Source of the DNA: Lyophyllum atratum
Lineage: Eukaryota; Basidiomycota; Agaricomycetes; Agaricales; Lyophyllaceae
Length of the DNA: 64,000 nt
NCBI GenBank assembly: GCA_014905825.1
Contig: JACGCN010000005.1
Location: 2,294,001-2,358,000, forward strand
Reading direction: 5' to 3'
How positions within the stretch are numbered: the first letter of the stretch is position 1; the number at the start of each line of letters is the position of its first letter. Position numbers and translations under genes: made by a program. Below, in pieces: positions 1-11,076 of this stretch. The notes beneath the pieces were generated by a model. That model saw nothing but the letters and a program-made list of their open reading frames with translations, did no database searches and had not been told where the DNA came from.

Positions 1-8
1 AGCGTATA

Positions 9-787
9 TCATGCCACAACCACTTGGAGACGATTCGACCGAATAGTGTTCGCCTTCTCCGCCTTCAGCCTCTTAGTCCCAGCGCTCATGAATGTCACCG
101 ATACCTCTCCGTTCTCATCACTGACCCCCCCTCCTACCGACGCCCCAGCGACTGGCGCGCCATTCCTCCCATCCGTGACAGTGAGAGTCACCGCCTGCCC
201 AACATGAGCGACCTGTATCCCTGAAAGCTTCAAGGCGGGCTCGTCGAACGCGGCAAATGCCCAGAGGACCTCATCTAAAAACTTGACCTGCAGCTGACAC
301 CCCCCCACCTGCGCAAACTGGAAGTTGAGGAACAGATTGAAGAACTCGTCTGGCGTCTGGGTGACGCCGTCGATCGTCGACACGAGATAGTCGTCGAACT
401 GAGGGAAGAACTCCCTATCAAGGCGGCAAATTCAGCAGGGTTTTGCAGATTCAGCGTATGCACCCTAGTGTGTACTTACCCATCCCAGCCGAAATGATGC
501 TGCTTCGAGGCAGAATCGAGGGCGCTAGTGGCGGTAGGACCGGGCGTAAGGTGGGCGCCCAAGTTAGTCCCGTCGCAGTGATGCTTCCCCCCTAAAGCCG
601 TTTCGACATCGTGGCCGCGTGTGAAGACCAGCCCTTCAAAGATCGTGCGGGTGTCGCCTTCGATGCGCAGGTTCACGATCGTGCCCGCGTTAGGGCTTGG
701 AGCTGCTGCTGCGAAGGTCAATGTACCGAAGAGGTAGCAGGAGGCGACTACGAGTACGTTGAGAAGCATCTTCGAAAGCAAGGCCAT
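9..787 (-). CDS. predicted small secreted protein, conserved fungal family
   Basis: Two exons, 787-480 and 414-9, join in phase to give 237 residues. The intron has a GTAAGT donor and a TAG acceptor. The ATG at 787 was chosen because it starts a clear signal peptide (MALLSKMLLNVLVVASCYLF, then a hydrophobic run ending AAAAP), whereas the upstream in-frame extension is not hydrophobic. The mature part contains HHCDGTN, a Gly/Pro-rich PGPTATSALD stretch, HHFGWDG, and a C-terminal region (VGQAVTLTVTDG..GAPVAGASVGG) that looks like an immunoglobulin-like or carboxypeptidase-regulatory-like beta fold. From memory this resembles a secreted Agaricomycete family carrying a DUF4430 (transcobalamin C-terminal-like) region. 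That name is inference. No catalytic residues can be assigned. Its role is unknown; it is probably extracellular or in the cell wall. Confidence 0.75.
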
Positions 788-1257
788 AGATCGCTTTTCG
801 ATCTGCTTCTGGGCGTGTTTATAAGGATGTTGATCAGGCACGGTACCCACAGCTGTCATCATCCTGGGCTTCGTGCGGGGGACATGGGACGGGGACGGAT
901 GACACCTGTCGTTATTCATACCCCATGGTTGGAAGATTGGGTGGAAGAAGCCGCGAATTCAAGGAGACTCCGTCAGGGTCGATCAATGGCTCAGCACTGG
1001 ACGGCGGAGAGGTTGTCTGAAGTGTTGAAGATGCTGCAATCGGCATGCTGAAGGCAGCAGCTTTGAGCTGAAGTATCCCATGGCACAGGGGCCGGACGAA
1101 AAACCCATCAGACCATCGAAGCACCTGACAAATGCTAGAGTATACATTTCTCAACGACCTCAGATGTGTTGTCCCTATTCAGAAGGCGGAAAGTAAGAAC
1201 TCTGTTCCACTAAAACTCGTTACTTGAAATTTATGACACAATAAGGCTGAATAACGC
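788..1257. other. intergenic region, no gene seen
   Basis: This is the upstream region of the secreted-protein gene and the 3' flank of GST copy 1. The open frames here are short, overlap each other and show no family resemblance. The last 70 bases or so belong to the GST segmental duplication. Confidence 0.5.
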
Positions 1258-3560
1258 CTAAGCAGTACTCTTGGCCTCGCTCTTGACGGCTTGCCAAGAC
1301 GGCCTAGATGAAATGTCCTTGAACCACCTATGGAGTTCAAACTCGATGAATGCCTATACATGGCGAAGAACGGTAGAAGACACATACCTTGCAACGTTGG
1401 GCTTAGTCTCCATGATGTTACTTCCAGCAGCTTCCAACAAGGCACCGTAGGGAAGGTGGAACAGATCGGCCAGCGTGAGTTCCTGTGTATCGATATTGAG
1501 AGGTGTGAATACAAGCAAGCCACAAGGTGACTCACATCACCAGCAAGGTACTTTTGTTTGCTCAGGATTACATCGTACGCGTCCAACTTGGCATCGAGTT
1601 TCTTCAGATGTTCATCGAACACAGCTTGATCGGTAGTGAGTCCGTGCCGCCTGCCACCAAGACCATATCATGAGTTCTGAGTCGTTTCGATGAAGTGGCG
1701 GACATACGGTTTGAATACCTTCTCGAACACTGCGCCTGAAGCTGAGGCATCGAAGTTGCTCTGCTCAATCGAGCAAGCTTGCTCAAAGAGAGCGTTCTCT
1801 TTGAGGCCTGTGGGGATCAACTTCGTTCCCTGGTCGGCGTACTTCGCGGCGATGTAGCGGGCGATAGCACGGCTCTCGTAGAGGATGAAGCCATCATCGT
1901 CCTTTGATCGAAGGAGGTCATGTTTAGGCGATCGCAAGGTGAGGAACGCTTCGACTTACGATGTACGGCATTTGACCGAAAGGCTGTTTCTCCAGGAACT
2001 CTGGAGACTTGTGTTCGCCCTTCGCAAAATCGACCGCGATGAGCTCGAAGGGAACCTGCTTCTCTAGAAGCACGGCCGCGACGCGCCGGACGCAGGTGGA
2101 AATGGAAGCACCGTAGAGTTTGAGAACCATCGCAGAGAAAAGTGAGTAGGAAGTCAAGAGGTATGGTTTTTGTGTTGCTGCATTTCGCCTACCTTTGCTT
2201 TTATACTCCCGTTTCGCTGTTTAAATTACCAGGCGAAAGATAATTTGTTGGTTTGTCAATGTCCTGGCGTAAGCTTGATTGGTGATCTTTGCAAAGTAAG
2301 GTCCACGAATAGCGCAAGTAAAATCCTTTGTCAGGTCAGTCAAAATGACCATGTGGTAGTCTACCATGATGATGGGAGGGAGCTTGTGGTGTTTCATTCG
2401 TGTCCCTGTACATAGAAATTGATTAGAATGCACGATAATGAAAGGAAGAGGATTGGAAGAGGACGGCGACGCCCAACTTTGTGTCCTAACTATATCATGC
2501 GGTTCAATTGCATACATCGCTGACAGCATAGACTTTCACCGTTGGTATAGTCGTCAGAACGCGAACTCGTCTATTAGAGGCCGTGCTCTCGGTTACATCC
2601 TTGGTTGCTGGGCTGGGGCCTCGGGTTTTAACTTGACCTACAGAGGGCTCGGGAACATCTGCGACCTGAGGGTCTTTTCGGTGATATCGCGGCAGCATAA
2701 CGAACGGACAGACGAGATTGGACACAATTGATCAGCTAAGAAATCAGGACAACCATGCAGACTCCCACGCGTGACCGATGGAATGATCTGGAGGTCCAGA
2801 CGTATGGTTAGCACACGAAGGCGATGCAAACCCGTGAACATGGATTACAAAGTGGGCATTCAGGGATCAACGGCTCTCTGATCAGGCAACCTCACTTAAC
2901 AGTGGTCATCTTGGCCAAAAACGCAGGTGTCGCCTTGCCCCGGACACCTCCCATCTATGATATGTTAGTACACATATAGGCAGGCCGCAGGGACGGACCG
3001 AAATGACTAGATTCACTTACCAAAGCCTGATAGGTTTCTGAGCGAATAAGCCTCCGGGAGGACAGTCACATGTATATATACGTAGTAGAGCCTTCGGATC
3101 TTCAGGCGAGACTCGTACGTTTCGCCAAGTAACTGAGAAGGAGCGAGACCTGAACGAGACTACCAAATGTGGCTGTACAATGCAAGCGCAGAGCCAAACG
3201 GAGCCCGAGGCTTGGAAGTGATAGCCCCTTGAAGCCCAAGGATTTCTAAGAAAAAACGATGACCTCCTGGAAAGTCCGCTGGGTAACGGAGAGGAAGAGG
3301 AAGACTCGGAGCGATTCCGAGTCAGCATCCAATATTCAATGCTGGCTCCAGGTTCAACAGTAGCGTCCAGTGGCAGTTACCAGCCATTGTCGGAAGATTC
3401 ATCATGGCAGTCTCGGTACCAAACCCCAGAATCGATTTTGAAGAAAATTCGCTCAAGGTGATATGGATGCCATGAGGGTTGTGACCGAGTCGTGATCATT
3501 CGGAATCGGGAATCCGGATCAAGGTCAAACGGCGGATCACGACTCTCTTGACTCTTGCCC
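1190..3560. repeat. segmental duplication, copy 1 (GST plus upstream flank)
   Basis: This stretch is repeated in the same orientation at about 5200-6960. Similarity covers the 3' flank, all five GST exons and introns, the promoter (for example CAATGTCCTGGCGTAAGCTT at 2257 and 6279) and blocks at 2821-2870, 3081-3330 and 3381-3500. Copy 1 holds about 380 extra bases at roughly 2440-2820 that copy 2 lacks. The end points are approximate. Confidence 0.85.
1258..2130 (-). CDS. glutathione S-transferase, phi-like, copy 1
   Basis: Five exons (2130-1960, 1901-1708, 1650-1536, 1482-1388, 1327-1258) join in phase to give 214 residues, the usual size of a fungal phi-like GST. The product would conjugate glutathione to electrophiles or peroxides in the cytosol. 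The N-terminal thioredoxin-like domain starts MVLKLYGASISTCVRRVAAV and includes the glutathione-site segment QPFGQMPYI. The next exon has ESRAIARYIAAKYADQGTKL. The all-helical C-terminal domain holds LSKQKYLAGD, LTLADLFHLPYG and the closing WFKDISSRPSWQAVK. The start is the first ATG giving this canonical N-terminus; an in-frame upstream ATG would add nine residues. The gene has an identical exon layout to the copy at 5277-6151, so it is a recent tandem paralogue. Confidence 0.93.
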
Positions 3561-4003
3561 AGCAATTGAAACTTAGGTTACTTTGCCACAGATCAGAGCC
3601 TCCAGCCTTCGCCGCCAACAATTCGCTCGTGTACAAGAAGGGCTTGGCTTCAACCCAGTCTTGCAGCTCATACGTGATGTTTCGACATGTTGGTCATCAA
3701 CCCACCTCATGATTTCGCGGGCCCTTCAGCTCCAACGTGTCTGTGGTGCGCTTCCTGTATGACTTACCCATTCTCATATTTAAATAGGCAATTGATGTCT
3801 TCGTTACCGAAAATCTGGGACTATCTGCTCACAAACTCCATCCAAATGACTGGGAGAGGTTACGAGCATATTCAAAGATCCTCGCAGTAAGTTTCACATT
3901 CCTTGATCATATATTCATCTGGGTGCATCTAGATATTGACTGTATGCATTCAGGTAGCACATGCATTCCAACAGAAATTATCATGTGAAAAAATTCCGAC
4001 ACT
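2131..4003. other. GST upstream region and duplicated flank, no firm gene
   Basis: The DNA up to about 3560 belongs to the duplicated segment. A minus-strand frame at 3328-3017 has a partial counterpart at 6755-6564, but it diverges by indels that are not multiples of three, which argues against coding. A plus-strand frame at 3687-3890 is isolated and unrecognised. Confidence 0.45.
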
Positions 4004-4201
4004 TTGCGAAGCACTTCCAAGCTGGGGCGACAGGCAGAGTTGCGGGAGCTTGAGGAGCTTGATCTATTTGAGAGTGCTGTTCCTGAAGACTTATCTTCTT
4101 TCCATCGTAGTTTTGTGTCCTCACTGCAAGAGGATGACTTTGTCCTCCCTTCCGAAGGCTCAGACACTGATAGCGACGCTTCATTCGCCGACAGTATGTA
4201 G
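4004..4201 (+). other. orphan acidic ORF, possible terminal exon or gene remnant
   Basis: This 65-codon frame contains RELEELDLFESAVPEDLSSF and ends in an acidic Ser/Asp tail, SEGSDTDSDASFADSM. The amino-acid composition looks protein-like, but no start context, upstream exon or family is recognised. It may be the last exon of a broken mobile-element or orphan gene whose earlier parts lie in the poorly coding DNA from 3687. Confidence 0.25.
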
Positions 4202-4245
4202 AATTTCCGTGCAATACATTTCTCTCTTTTTCAATTGCCTAAAAT

Positions 4246-4385
4246 AGCCGTTTTGACCGGTTCACGTGGTCCAGACCGGCTGAACTGGTCGCATTTCGGT
4301 CTGGTTCAGGGACCGGACTCCTTAAATAGTGTAAACTGGCATGGACCGAGACCGGCTCGGACCAGACCGAACCGTGGCACCACTA
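4246..4385. repeat. ACCGG/CCGGT-rich degenerate repeat
   Basis: About 140 bases are built from repeated variants of GACCGG, AGACCGGCT, GACCGAAC and GGTCTGGTTC on both strands, for example at 4275, 4312 and 4355. The stretch lies just upstream of the nuclease-like gene at 4512. It resembles a degenerate short-motif or MITE-like dispersed element. No target-site duplication could be confirmed. Confidence 0.5.
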
Positions 4386-4511
4386 AATCTTACCGGAGAA
4401 CGAATGGGCCGAGATGCCTAATTTGGGCTGATGGTCTGTGCACGAGTAAATGTAGCCACGTTTTTCCGGATTCGTGTCAAGCAACCTTGCTCTCTTCTTC
4501 CGTTGTCAAAT

Positions 4512-5057
4512 ATGCCTTGGTCCGACGGCGTCGTCGAGCAGTTTGAAATTGTCGACCTTGACACAACTGAGGAGAGCGACTTCTATGGGGCATTCAACTC
4601 CCTTCTTGTCGAGCTATTCCCGAGCTCAGAACACTACCAAGTGTCCCCACAGATGAAGCGCATCGATGGATCACTTGATTTCACCGTCCAGTTCATTGTT
4701 CATCGTCGTCGTATTCCGGTTTTCTTCCTGGAGGTCAAGACCTTCCGTTCGCTTACGCTGCTCTCCGCCCGTGGTAGCGCAGATGATCAAATGCGCCAGA
4801 GGTTCCGCGAATTTGCTTCGGGCACAATCCCGACAGGAACTCTCTATGGCATAAGCGCTTTCGGCCCACAATTTTGTGTTTACGCGTTCGAATCAGCCAC
4901 TCGAAGCATCGATCCGCCCGCAATCGCTCGTGACTTGGTCGTAGTCAACGACATAGCACCCGAGGCCCGATGGGCGTACAATTTACTCGAACCAGCGGGG
5001 GAGGCAAAATTTCGAGAAGTTGTGAACGCAGTCAAAGGAATGACAGCTGCATTGTGA
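4512..5057 (+). CDS. orphan fungal protein with PD-(D/E)XK-like signature
   Basis: This intronless frame encodes 181 residues when started at the ATG at 4512 (MPWSDGVVEQFEI). An upstream in-frame ATG at 4431 would add 27 residues of unlikely composition. The central part reads RIDGSLDFTVQFIV, then RRRIPVFFLEVKT: an Asp on one strand, about 20 residues, then Glu-x-Lys at the end of a hydrophobic strand. That spacing fits the D..ExK core of restriction-endonuclease-like folds. The C-terminal part (LYGISAFGPQFCVY, ARWAYNLLEPAGEAKFREVV) resembles a family I recall as common and uncharacterised in Agaricomycete genomes. The nuclease assignment is inference from the motif only. Lack of introns sets it apart from nearly all its neighbours. 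Confidence 0.65.
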   Translation: MPWSDGVVEQFEIVDLDTTEESDFYGAFNSLLVELFPSSEHYQVSPQMKRIDGSLDFTVQFIVHRRRIPVFFLEVKTFRSLTLLSARGSADDQMRQRFREFASGTIPTGTLYGISAFGPQFCVYAFESATRSIDPPAIARDLVVVNDIAPEARWAYNLLEPAGEAKFREVVNAVKGMTAAL

Positions 5058-5199
5058 AAATGTTGTTTTTTTGTTGGGAGGGGGGAACTTTCCCAAACGG
5101 TTAGGCCTTTCCAATCATATACAATCCTTCCATGGCTAAGCTTAAATTCTGCAGATCGGTGTAACGATCCGGCATCTACCTAAGAACTTCCAATTCAGA

Positions 5200-6960
5200 A
5201 GGCGGAAAGTGAGAATTCGGTTTCACTAAAACTCGTTACATTTAATTTACGACACAATAAGACTGGATAACAAAGCCTAGGCAGTACTCTTAACCTCGCC
5301 CTTGACGGCTTGCCAAGATGGCCTAGATGTAATGTCCTTGAACCACCTACGGAGTTCAAAGTCGATGAATGCCTATATATGGCGAAGAACGGTAGAAGAC
5401 ACATACCTTGCAACATTGGGCTTAGTCTCCATGATGTTACTCCCAGCAGCTTCCAACAAGGCGCCGTAGGGAAGGTGGAACAGATCGGCCAGCGTGAGTT
5501 CCTGTGTATTGATATATTGAGAGGTGTAAATACAAGCAAGCGAAAGTGTGGCTTACATCACCAGCAAGGTATTTTTGTTTGCTCAGGATTACTTCGTACG
5601 CGTCCAACTTGGCATCGAGTTTCTTCAGATGTTCATCGACCACAGCTTGATCAGGAGTGAGTCCGTGATACCTGCCATCAAGACCATATCATGAGTTTCG
5701 AGTCGTTTCGATAAAGTGGCGGACGTACGGTTTGAATAGCTTCTCGTATACTGCGCCTGAAGCTGCAGGGTCGAAGTTGTTCTGCTCAATCGAGCAAGCT
5801 TGCTCAAAGAGAGCGTTCTCTTTGAGGCCTGTGGGGATCAACTTCGTTCCCTGGTCGGCGTACTTCGCGGCGATGTAGCGAGCGATAGCACGGCTCTCGT
5901 AGAGGATGAAGCCATCATCGTCCTTTGATCGATAGAGGTCATGATCGGGCGATCGCAAGGCGAGGAACGCTTCGACTTACAATGTACGGGACTTGACCGA
6001 AAGGTTGTTTCTCCAGGAACTCTGGAGACTTGTGTTCGCGCTTCGCAAAATCGATCGCGATGAGCTCGAAGGGAACCTCCTTCTCTATAAGCACCGCCGC
6101 GACGCGCCGCCCGCAGGTCGAAATGGGAGAACCGTAGATTTTGAGAACCATCGCAGAGAAAAGTGAGTAGAAAGTCGAGAGGTGTGGTTTTTGTGTTGCT
6201 GCATTTCGACCACCTTTGCTTTTATACTCCTATTTCGCCGTTTTAATTACCAGGCGAAAGATGATTCGTTGGTTTGTCAATGTCCTGGCGTAAGCTTGAT
6301 TGGTGATCCTCGCAAACTTGGTAAGGTCCACAAATAGCACACGTAAAATCCTTTGTACAATCAGAATGATCATGTGGTAGTCTACCATGGTGATGGCATT
6401 GGTATTGGGAGGGAGGTTGTGAACCAATGTGAAGGTTTCTTCGTGAAGGCGATGCAAACTCGTGGACGTGGATTACAAAGTGGGCGTAAGGATCAAAGGC
6501 TTAGGCTTCCCTGCGGTCAGGCAGATTCACATGCAATGGTAGTAGAGCCTCCAGGCAAGACTCTTAGGTTTTGCCAAGTAACTGAGAAGAGACTACCGAA
6601 TGTAGCTGTACAATGCAACCTCGAAGCCGAACGGAGCCATGGCCTTGAGGTGAAGATCCGTTGGAGCCCAAGGATGTGTGAAAAGATTCGAGAACATTCC
6701 TGAGAATTTCGCTGAGTAACGACGAGGAAGAGGAAGCCGAAGCGCGAGTCAGCATCAGTCAATATTTGTTGCCACTGCTAGAAGATGCATCATGGCAGTC
6801 TTGGTACCCTCCAAAATCGGTTTTGTAGACAGTTCAGTTCAAAAATGATATACAGCCATGGCGGTTGTGACCAAGTTGTGATGATGATGAAGTCAAACCC
6901 TGGTCAAACCCCTTGACTTGGGGTTACATTAGCGGACCACGACTCTTTTTGCTCTATCAC
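5200..6960. repeat. segmental duplication, copy 2 (GST plus upstream flank)
   Basis: This is the direct-repeat partner of 1190-3560. It lacks the roughly 380 bases found at 2440-2820 in copy 1. Coding exons are the best conserved part, and the flanking blocks are broken by small indels. Confidence 0.85.
5277..6151 (-). CDS. glutathione S-transferase, phi-like, copy 2
   Basis: Five exons (6151-5981, 5922-5729, 5671-5557, 5501-5407, 5346-5277) have exactly the same lengths as in copy 1 (171, 194, 115, 95, 70 nt) and give 214 residues. The protein begins MVLKIYGSPISTCGRRVAAV. Differences from copy 1 include Gly for Val after the STC motif and Pro for Ala before IST, both near the expected glutathione-binding N-terminal loop, so substrate preference may have shifted. 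The C-terminus is WFKDITSRPSWQAVKGEVKS. Both copies stay open with all splice sites intact, so both are likely functional. Confidence 0.93.
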
Positions 6961-7034
6961 CACTTGTCATGGCCTCATATTGAACGACATTATCTAAGGG
7001 TATGTACATCTACACAATAAAACTCCACGGTTCT
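6152..7034. other. intergenic, duplicated GST upstream flank
   Basis: The DNA to about 6960 matches the upstream region of GST copy 1. The rest is the 3' flank of the first IDO gene. No gene is recognised. Confidence 0.5.
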
Positions 7035-8376
7035 CTAAGGTATGATTGTCTCCGTCGTACGATTTCTAGTGTCCTTCAGGAATCTCACCAAATCCGTGCC
7101 ACCAGTTCCTTTCAACGGCTCCTTCTCGCCCAAGTGCTCTATCTCAGCTTGTCTCGCCGCCCTCCTCGCAGGTCGGATGATATACAATGTCGCGATAATC
7201 ATGTGTGCGTCGCGGAACTCCTTCAAAGAAACAACTGCAAGGTTGTACGCGTCATGGAGGGCGGTGTCCGCGGAAGACATCACAAATGCGCGCAGCGGCC
7301 TTGGGTTGGCTGAAAGATGGTCCAAGAACAGGCGATGGTTCCGTGGCATGTACGATTGCATGCGGGACATGAACGATCGCTTTCCGGGCGACGAAGACTG
7401 GTGGTCAACACCAAGGAACACGTCCAACACGTGCACCATCGAACTCTGCCCCGCGCTCGGGCCCGAGAGTTCCGTTGGCGTTTTCAAAGATGGGTCCTCC
7501 TCTAAGCCTTCGAACACCCATTTCCTCTTCTTCACGTCGGAGTCCTCGCCGCGGAACCATGGCCGCACTTCGTTGTAGTAGGGTTCCGGTCGGCAGTCTC
7601 TACGTACGTCCATCAATAGCGCCTTGAGTTCCTTGATAACGGTGGCCATGGTCTGTAGATATCCTGAGATCCGGCGCACGGCCGTTTGATCTCCAATAAA
7701 TATTTCGTCCATCGTCACACGCATCAGTTCCAGGGCCTCTACCCCCCGAAGTTCAATGCGAGAGGAGCAGAGGTAGAACTCCTCTTCATCGACCAGGCCA
7801 GAGAACATCGTCCCGGTACGGAGGTTATCAATCGCGGGTACCTTCGTCTCTGAAGGGTACTTGTATGTCCAATTGTACAACACAGTGTCGGAGAAGGTAA
7901 GTAGCGGCGGTATATCGAGGCGTGCCGAGACGCGTAGCACAGGCAGTGATATGGGGCGCGGAATTAAAACCGGGGCGTCTGGTGGGAGGGATTGGATATA
8001 AAAATGCATGACGTAGGTGAGGACATGATGCGCTCGACGCAGCAGTAGGTGGGATGATTCAAGCTCCGTGGTGGAAAGCAAGGGTAGCTGTGGATGAAGG
8101 TCAACCTTCTTCTGAACGGGTCGTAAAAGCAATCTTGCGTACTTGGCGAACACGCCTGCGCCATGATGCTGACGTCTTCTTCTCCTTCTTTAGTAACCCT
8201 GGCTTGTCCCCTAATTGAAGTTTCGCGGCTATAGCAGCGTCCAGTACGACTTCCCAAGGTTCCCATGACGTAGGAAGCCGCAATAGGGGGGCCTCAGGCG
8301 GCATAAACCCCGACTGCGGGTCGACGTCGAACACATGCGCGTCCTGGATAATGGCAGACCCTTTGTGGAGATCCAT
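7035..8376 (-). CDS. indoleamine 2,3-dioxygenase family protein, paralogue 1
   Basis: Two exons (8376-8143 and 8087-7035) give 428 residues. The family opens the indole ring of tryptophan with dioxygen on a heme to yield N-formylkynurenine, the first step towards kynurenine and NAD. The N-terminus has the family pattern FDVDPQSGFMPPEAPLLRLP. The body carries RAHHVLTYVMHFYIQSLP, DEEEFYLCSSRIELRGVEAL, IRPWFRG-like VRPWFRGEDSD, WVFEG, and TELSGPSAGQSS. The likely proximal heme ligand is His373 in LKEFRDAHMIIATLY. It is the downstream member of a three-gene head-to-tail array, and the single intron falls at the same place in all three. Whether it prefers tryptophan cannot be read from sequence, since some fungal IDO paralogues are weak enzymes. 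Confidence 0.93.
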
Positions 8377-9226
8377 TACAGCTAAGAATTACGATTCAAT
8401 GTTTGAAGTGGACTAGGTATGTTCCGCAACTCACTTTATACGGTGCGTCGGGTCTTACCCGTGGTTGCTTCCACAGCCTCTGAAACTAGCCCCGACCTTT
8501 TGTATGGCCCACCATCAGAAAAGGCACACATATGGGGAGTCGGGCTTCAACTAGGGATGTTGACGTAGGAACAGTGCGGGCGGCATGTGCGTTTTGGTAA
8601 GGTCTAGAGCGTCTCGATCATAAGCTGTCTCTTGGTTTCCCATGGTCTGCCTACTTTTTTTTCGAGAGGTTTTTGACGATATTATGCGGCTAGACTGGAT
8701 AATTGACTCATCTACCTGTCGTAGAGAAGTTAAGATAGTCTGTCCTTTTATATATCGCGTCTGAAATACACATGTTTGACCCAGGTACAGGTTTTATATC
8801 AGTTTCATATGGCGCACAGATTCTTACCTCGCACCAGTCGGTAGTCGCATATCTCTTTACCGCCTGGAGCCACGATCAACGTCATTGACATACGGATGAT
8901 AGTCAAGGTCCGTGTCGAGACAGTGCCAAGACGTAGGATGAATGATGAGATCAAGATGAATCCGCGTCATCTGTGCAGTGTATACCACAGACCAGGTGGT
9001 TCTTCATGTCGTCAACAGTGGTCGTCGACGAGTTCGGGGGGCAATGTTGTTGCTAAAAAATATGCCTGTGGCGGTCGCAGGCAGAGTGTAATTTTCGGAG
9101 ATGACGTCAAAACCCAAATATCGCAAACTGTCACTGCCACTGTCGCTTCGGTTTGTTCCAGCAAAAACGGCGCCATAAAGATCCATCGAAGTACAGACTT
9201 ACATTACACATAATCTATTTCCAACT
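8377..9226. other. IDO1-IDO2 intergenic region
   Basis: This stretch holds the promoter region of the first IDO gene and the 3' flank of the second. Short frames on both strands show no family resemblance. Confidence 0.5.
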
Positions 9227-10701
9227 CTATGTCGCAGGCATGACTGCGCCGGCGGTACGATCCCGAACGTCTTTCAAAAACCTGGCAAGCTCCGTCCCAC
9301 CAGTGCCCTTCAGGTCATCTACACTTCCATAATCCTTCTTGAAATCTGGCCGCACCAGTGCGGTTGTATCAGTAGCGCTCAGCGCCTGTCTTCTCGATGG
9401 TCCAATGATATATAGCGCAACAATGATCATATGTGCGTCCCTGAACTCTTTCAGTGCAAGCACAGCAGCGTTGTACGCCTCTAACAACTCGGGGTTGTTT
9501 GATGAGGACACAAGCGTACGCAGCGGTCGCGGATTGCCTGATAGGTGGTTGAGGAACGTTCTATGGTGTCGCGGCATGTAAAGCTGCATCCGATCCAGGA
9601 ACGCCGACTTCTTCGTCGCAAAAGAGGTGGATGATCCCGTTAGGGAACTCGAATGCGAGTACTGGTCGACGCCGAGGAAGATGTCCAGAGCGTGGACGAG
9701 TGAACTCTGGCCCGCGCTGGGCCCCGACAGTTCTGTGGGCAGTTGGAGGGTTTGATCTGCCTCAATGCCTTCGAACACCCATGGCCTGTTGTTGGGGTCA
9801 GAATCCACGCCGCGGAACCAAGGGCGGATTAGGTGGTAGAAGATATCTGGATTACAGGTGTCTCGGACGGCCAAAAGCAACGATCGTAGTTCCTGGATGA
9901 CGGTGGACAGCTTCTGCAGGTATTCCGTTATGCGCCGCGTGGCTATGTCATCACCGACGAACGCTTCGTCCATGATAATCTGCATTAGCTCGAGGGCCTC
10001 GACACCCTTAAGCTCTATTCTTGAGGAAGTGAGGTAGAACTCCTCCTCGTCGGTCGTCCCTGTAAAAAGCGTCTGGCTTCGAAGATTATCCAGCGCCGGC
10101 ACACTATCCGGATTTGTTGGTGTTGACTTCAGCTCCCAGTTGTACAGGACGTTATCAGAGTATGTGAGGACGGGAGGAAGTTGTAGTTGAGCGCTGACTT
10201 GCAGCATGGGAAGAGCGATAGAAGCTGGGATCACGACCTGCGCATCAGGTGGTAGGGAGTGGATATAAAAATGGAGAATGAATCCTAGAACGTGGTGACC
10301 TCTCCGCAGATAGAGTTCCGACGTCTGGAGCTTAGTGATAGGAAGGATAGCAAGCTATACGGGCATTAGTCACGATCGCATCAGAGAACGAAGTTCAGAC
10401 ATACATTTCGCACATGTCTCCGCCATGTCTCCGACTTCTCTCGCTCGTCATCCGAGATGTTCGGAGTATCTCCAAGCTTCAACTGTAAACGTCTCGCTTC
10501 GTCTAATGTCGACTCCCAGGATTCCCATTCTAATGGCAGTCGGGAGAGAGGGGGCTGAGGGGGCATAAAACCCGTTCGAGTATCGACATCGAAATCATGA
10601 GCAGCAAGGGTGGTGGTGTCTGGGACGCCTGCTGGTGGTCCAGCAAGGACGTCAGGGCGAGGTAGCGATAGGAAATGACTGGAACCAAGATCCGAATTCA
10701 T
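9227..10701 (-). CDS. indoleamine 2,3-dioxygenase family protein, paralogue 2
   Basis: Two exons (10701-10405 and 10354-9227) give 474 residues. Exon 1 ends ETWRRHVRN and exon 2 opens LAILPITKLQTSELYLRR. Family segments are FDVDTRTGFMPPQPPLSRLP, HSLPPDAQVVIPASIALP, DEEEFYLTSSRIELKGVEAL, LIRPWFRGVDSD, WVFEGIEAD, TELSGPSAGQSSLVHALDIF and the heme-ligand segment LKEFRDAHMIIVALY with His407. It has a longer N-terminus than paralogue 1 and an extra Ser-rich loop (SHSSSLTGSSTSF) after the GVDQY segment. The gene is intact. It is the middle member of the tandem array. Confidence 0.93.
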
Positions 10702-11076
10702 TTTTTGTGATACGTTGATCCAGACGAGATATCAAGGATCCCCGCTATCGCGCCAGAGTCGATAGAGAACTTGTTATATGTGGGGATGAGTCGACAATCA
10801 ATCAGCGTGGTCGTTGTAAAGGAAGAAGTGGCATCATGTGTATGTTGTCTCCTTACAAAGTTCGTGTTGTGGTCGTGACAAATTCCGGGGACTCATTGAA
10901 AATCGTTATCGGACCGGTTTTGATCTTATCAGATGTGACCTAAAATGGACACGAGCCCTTAATTTCCGATAGTGGCTGTGTTACGATGATCAGGAAATGG
11001 CGGAGACAGAAAACATTGGAGACCGAGGTATTTGCAGTAGGAGGGCAGCAGAGTGGTTATCCCACTCGACTTTCAA
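10702..11076. other. IDO2-IDO3 intergenic region
   Basis: This short spacer holds the promoter of the second IDO gene and the 3' flank of the third. No gene is seen. Confidence 0.5.
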
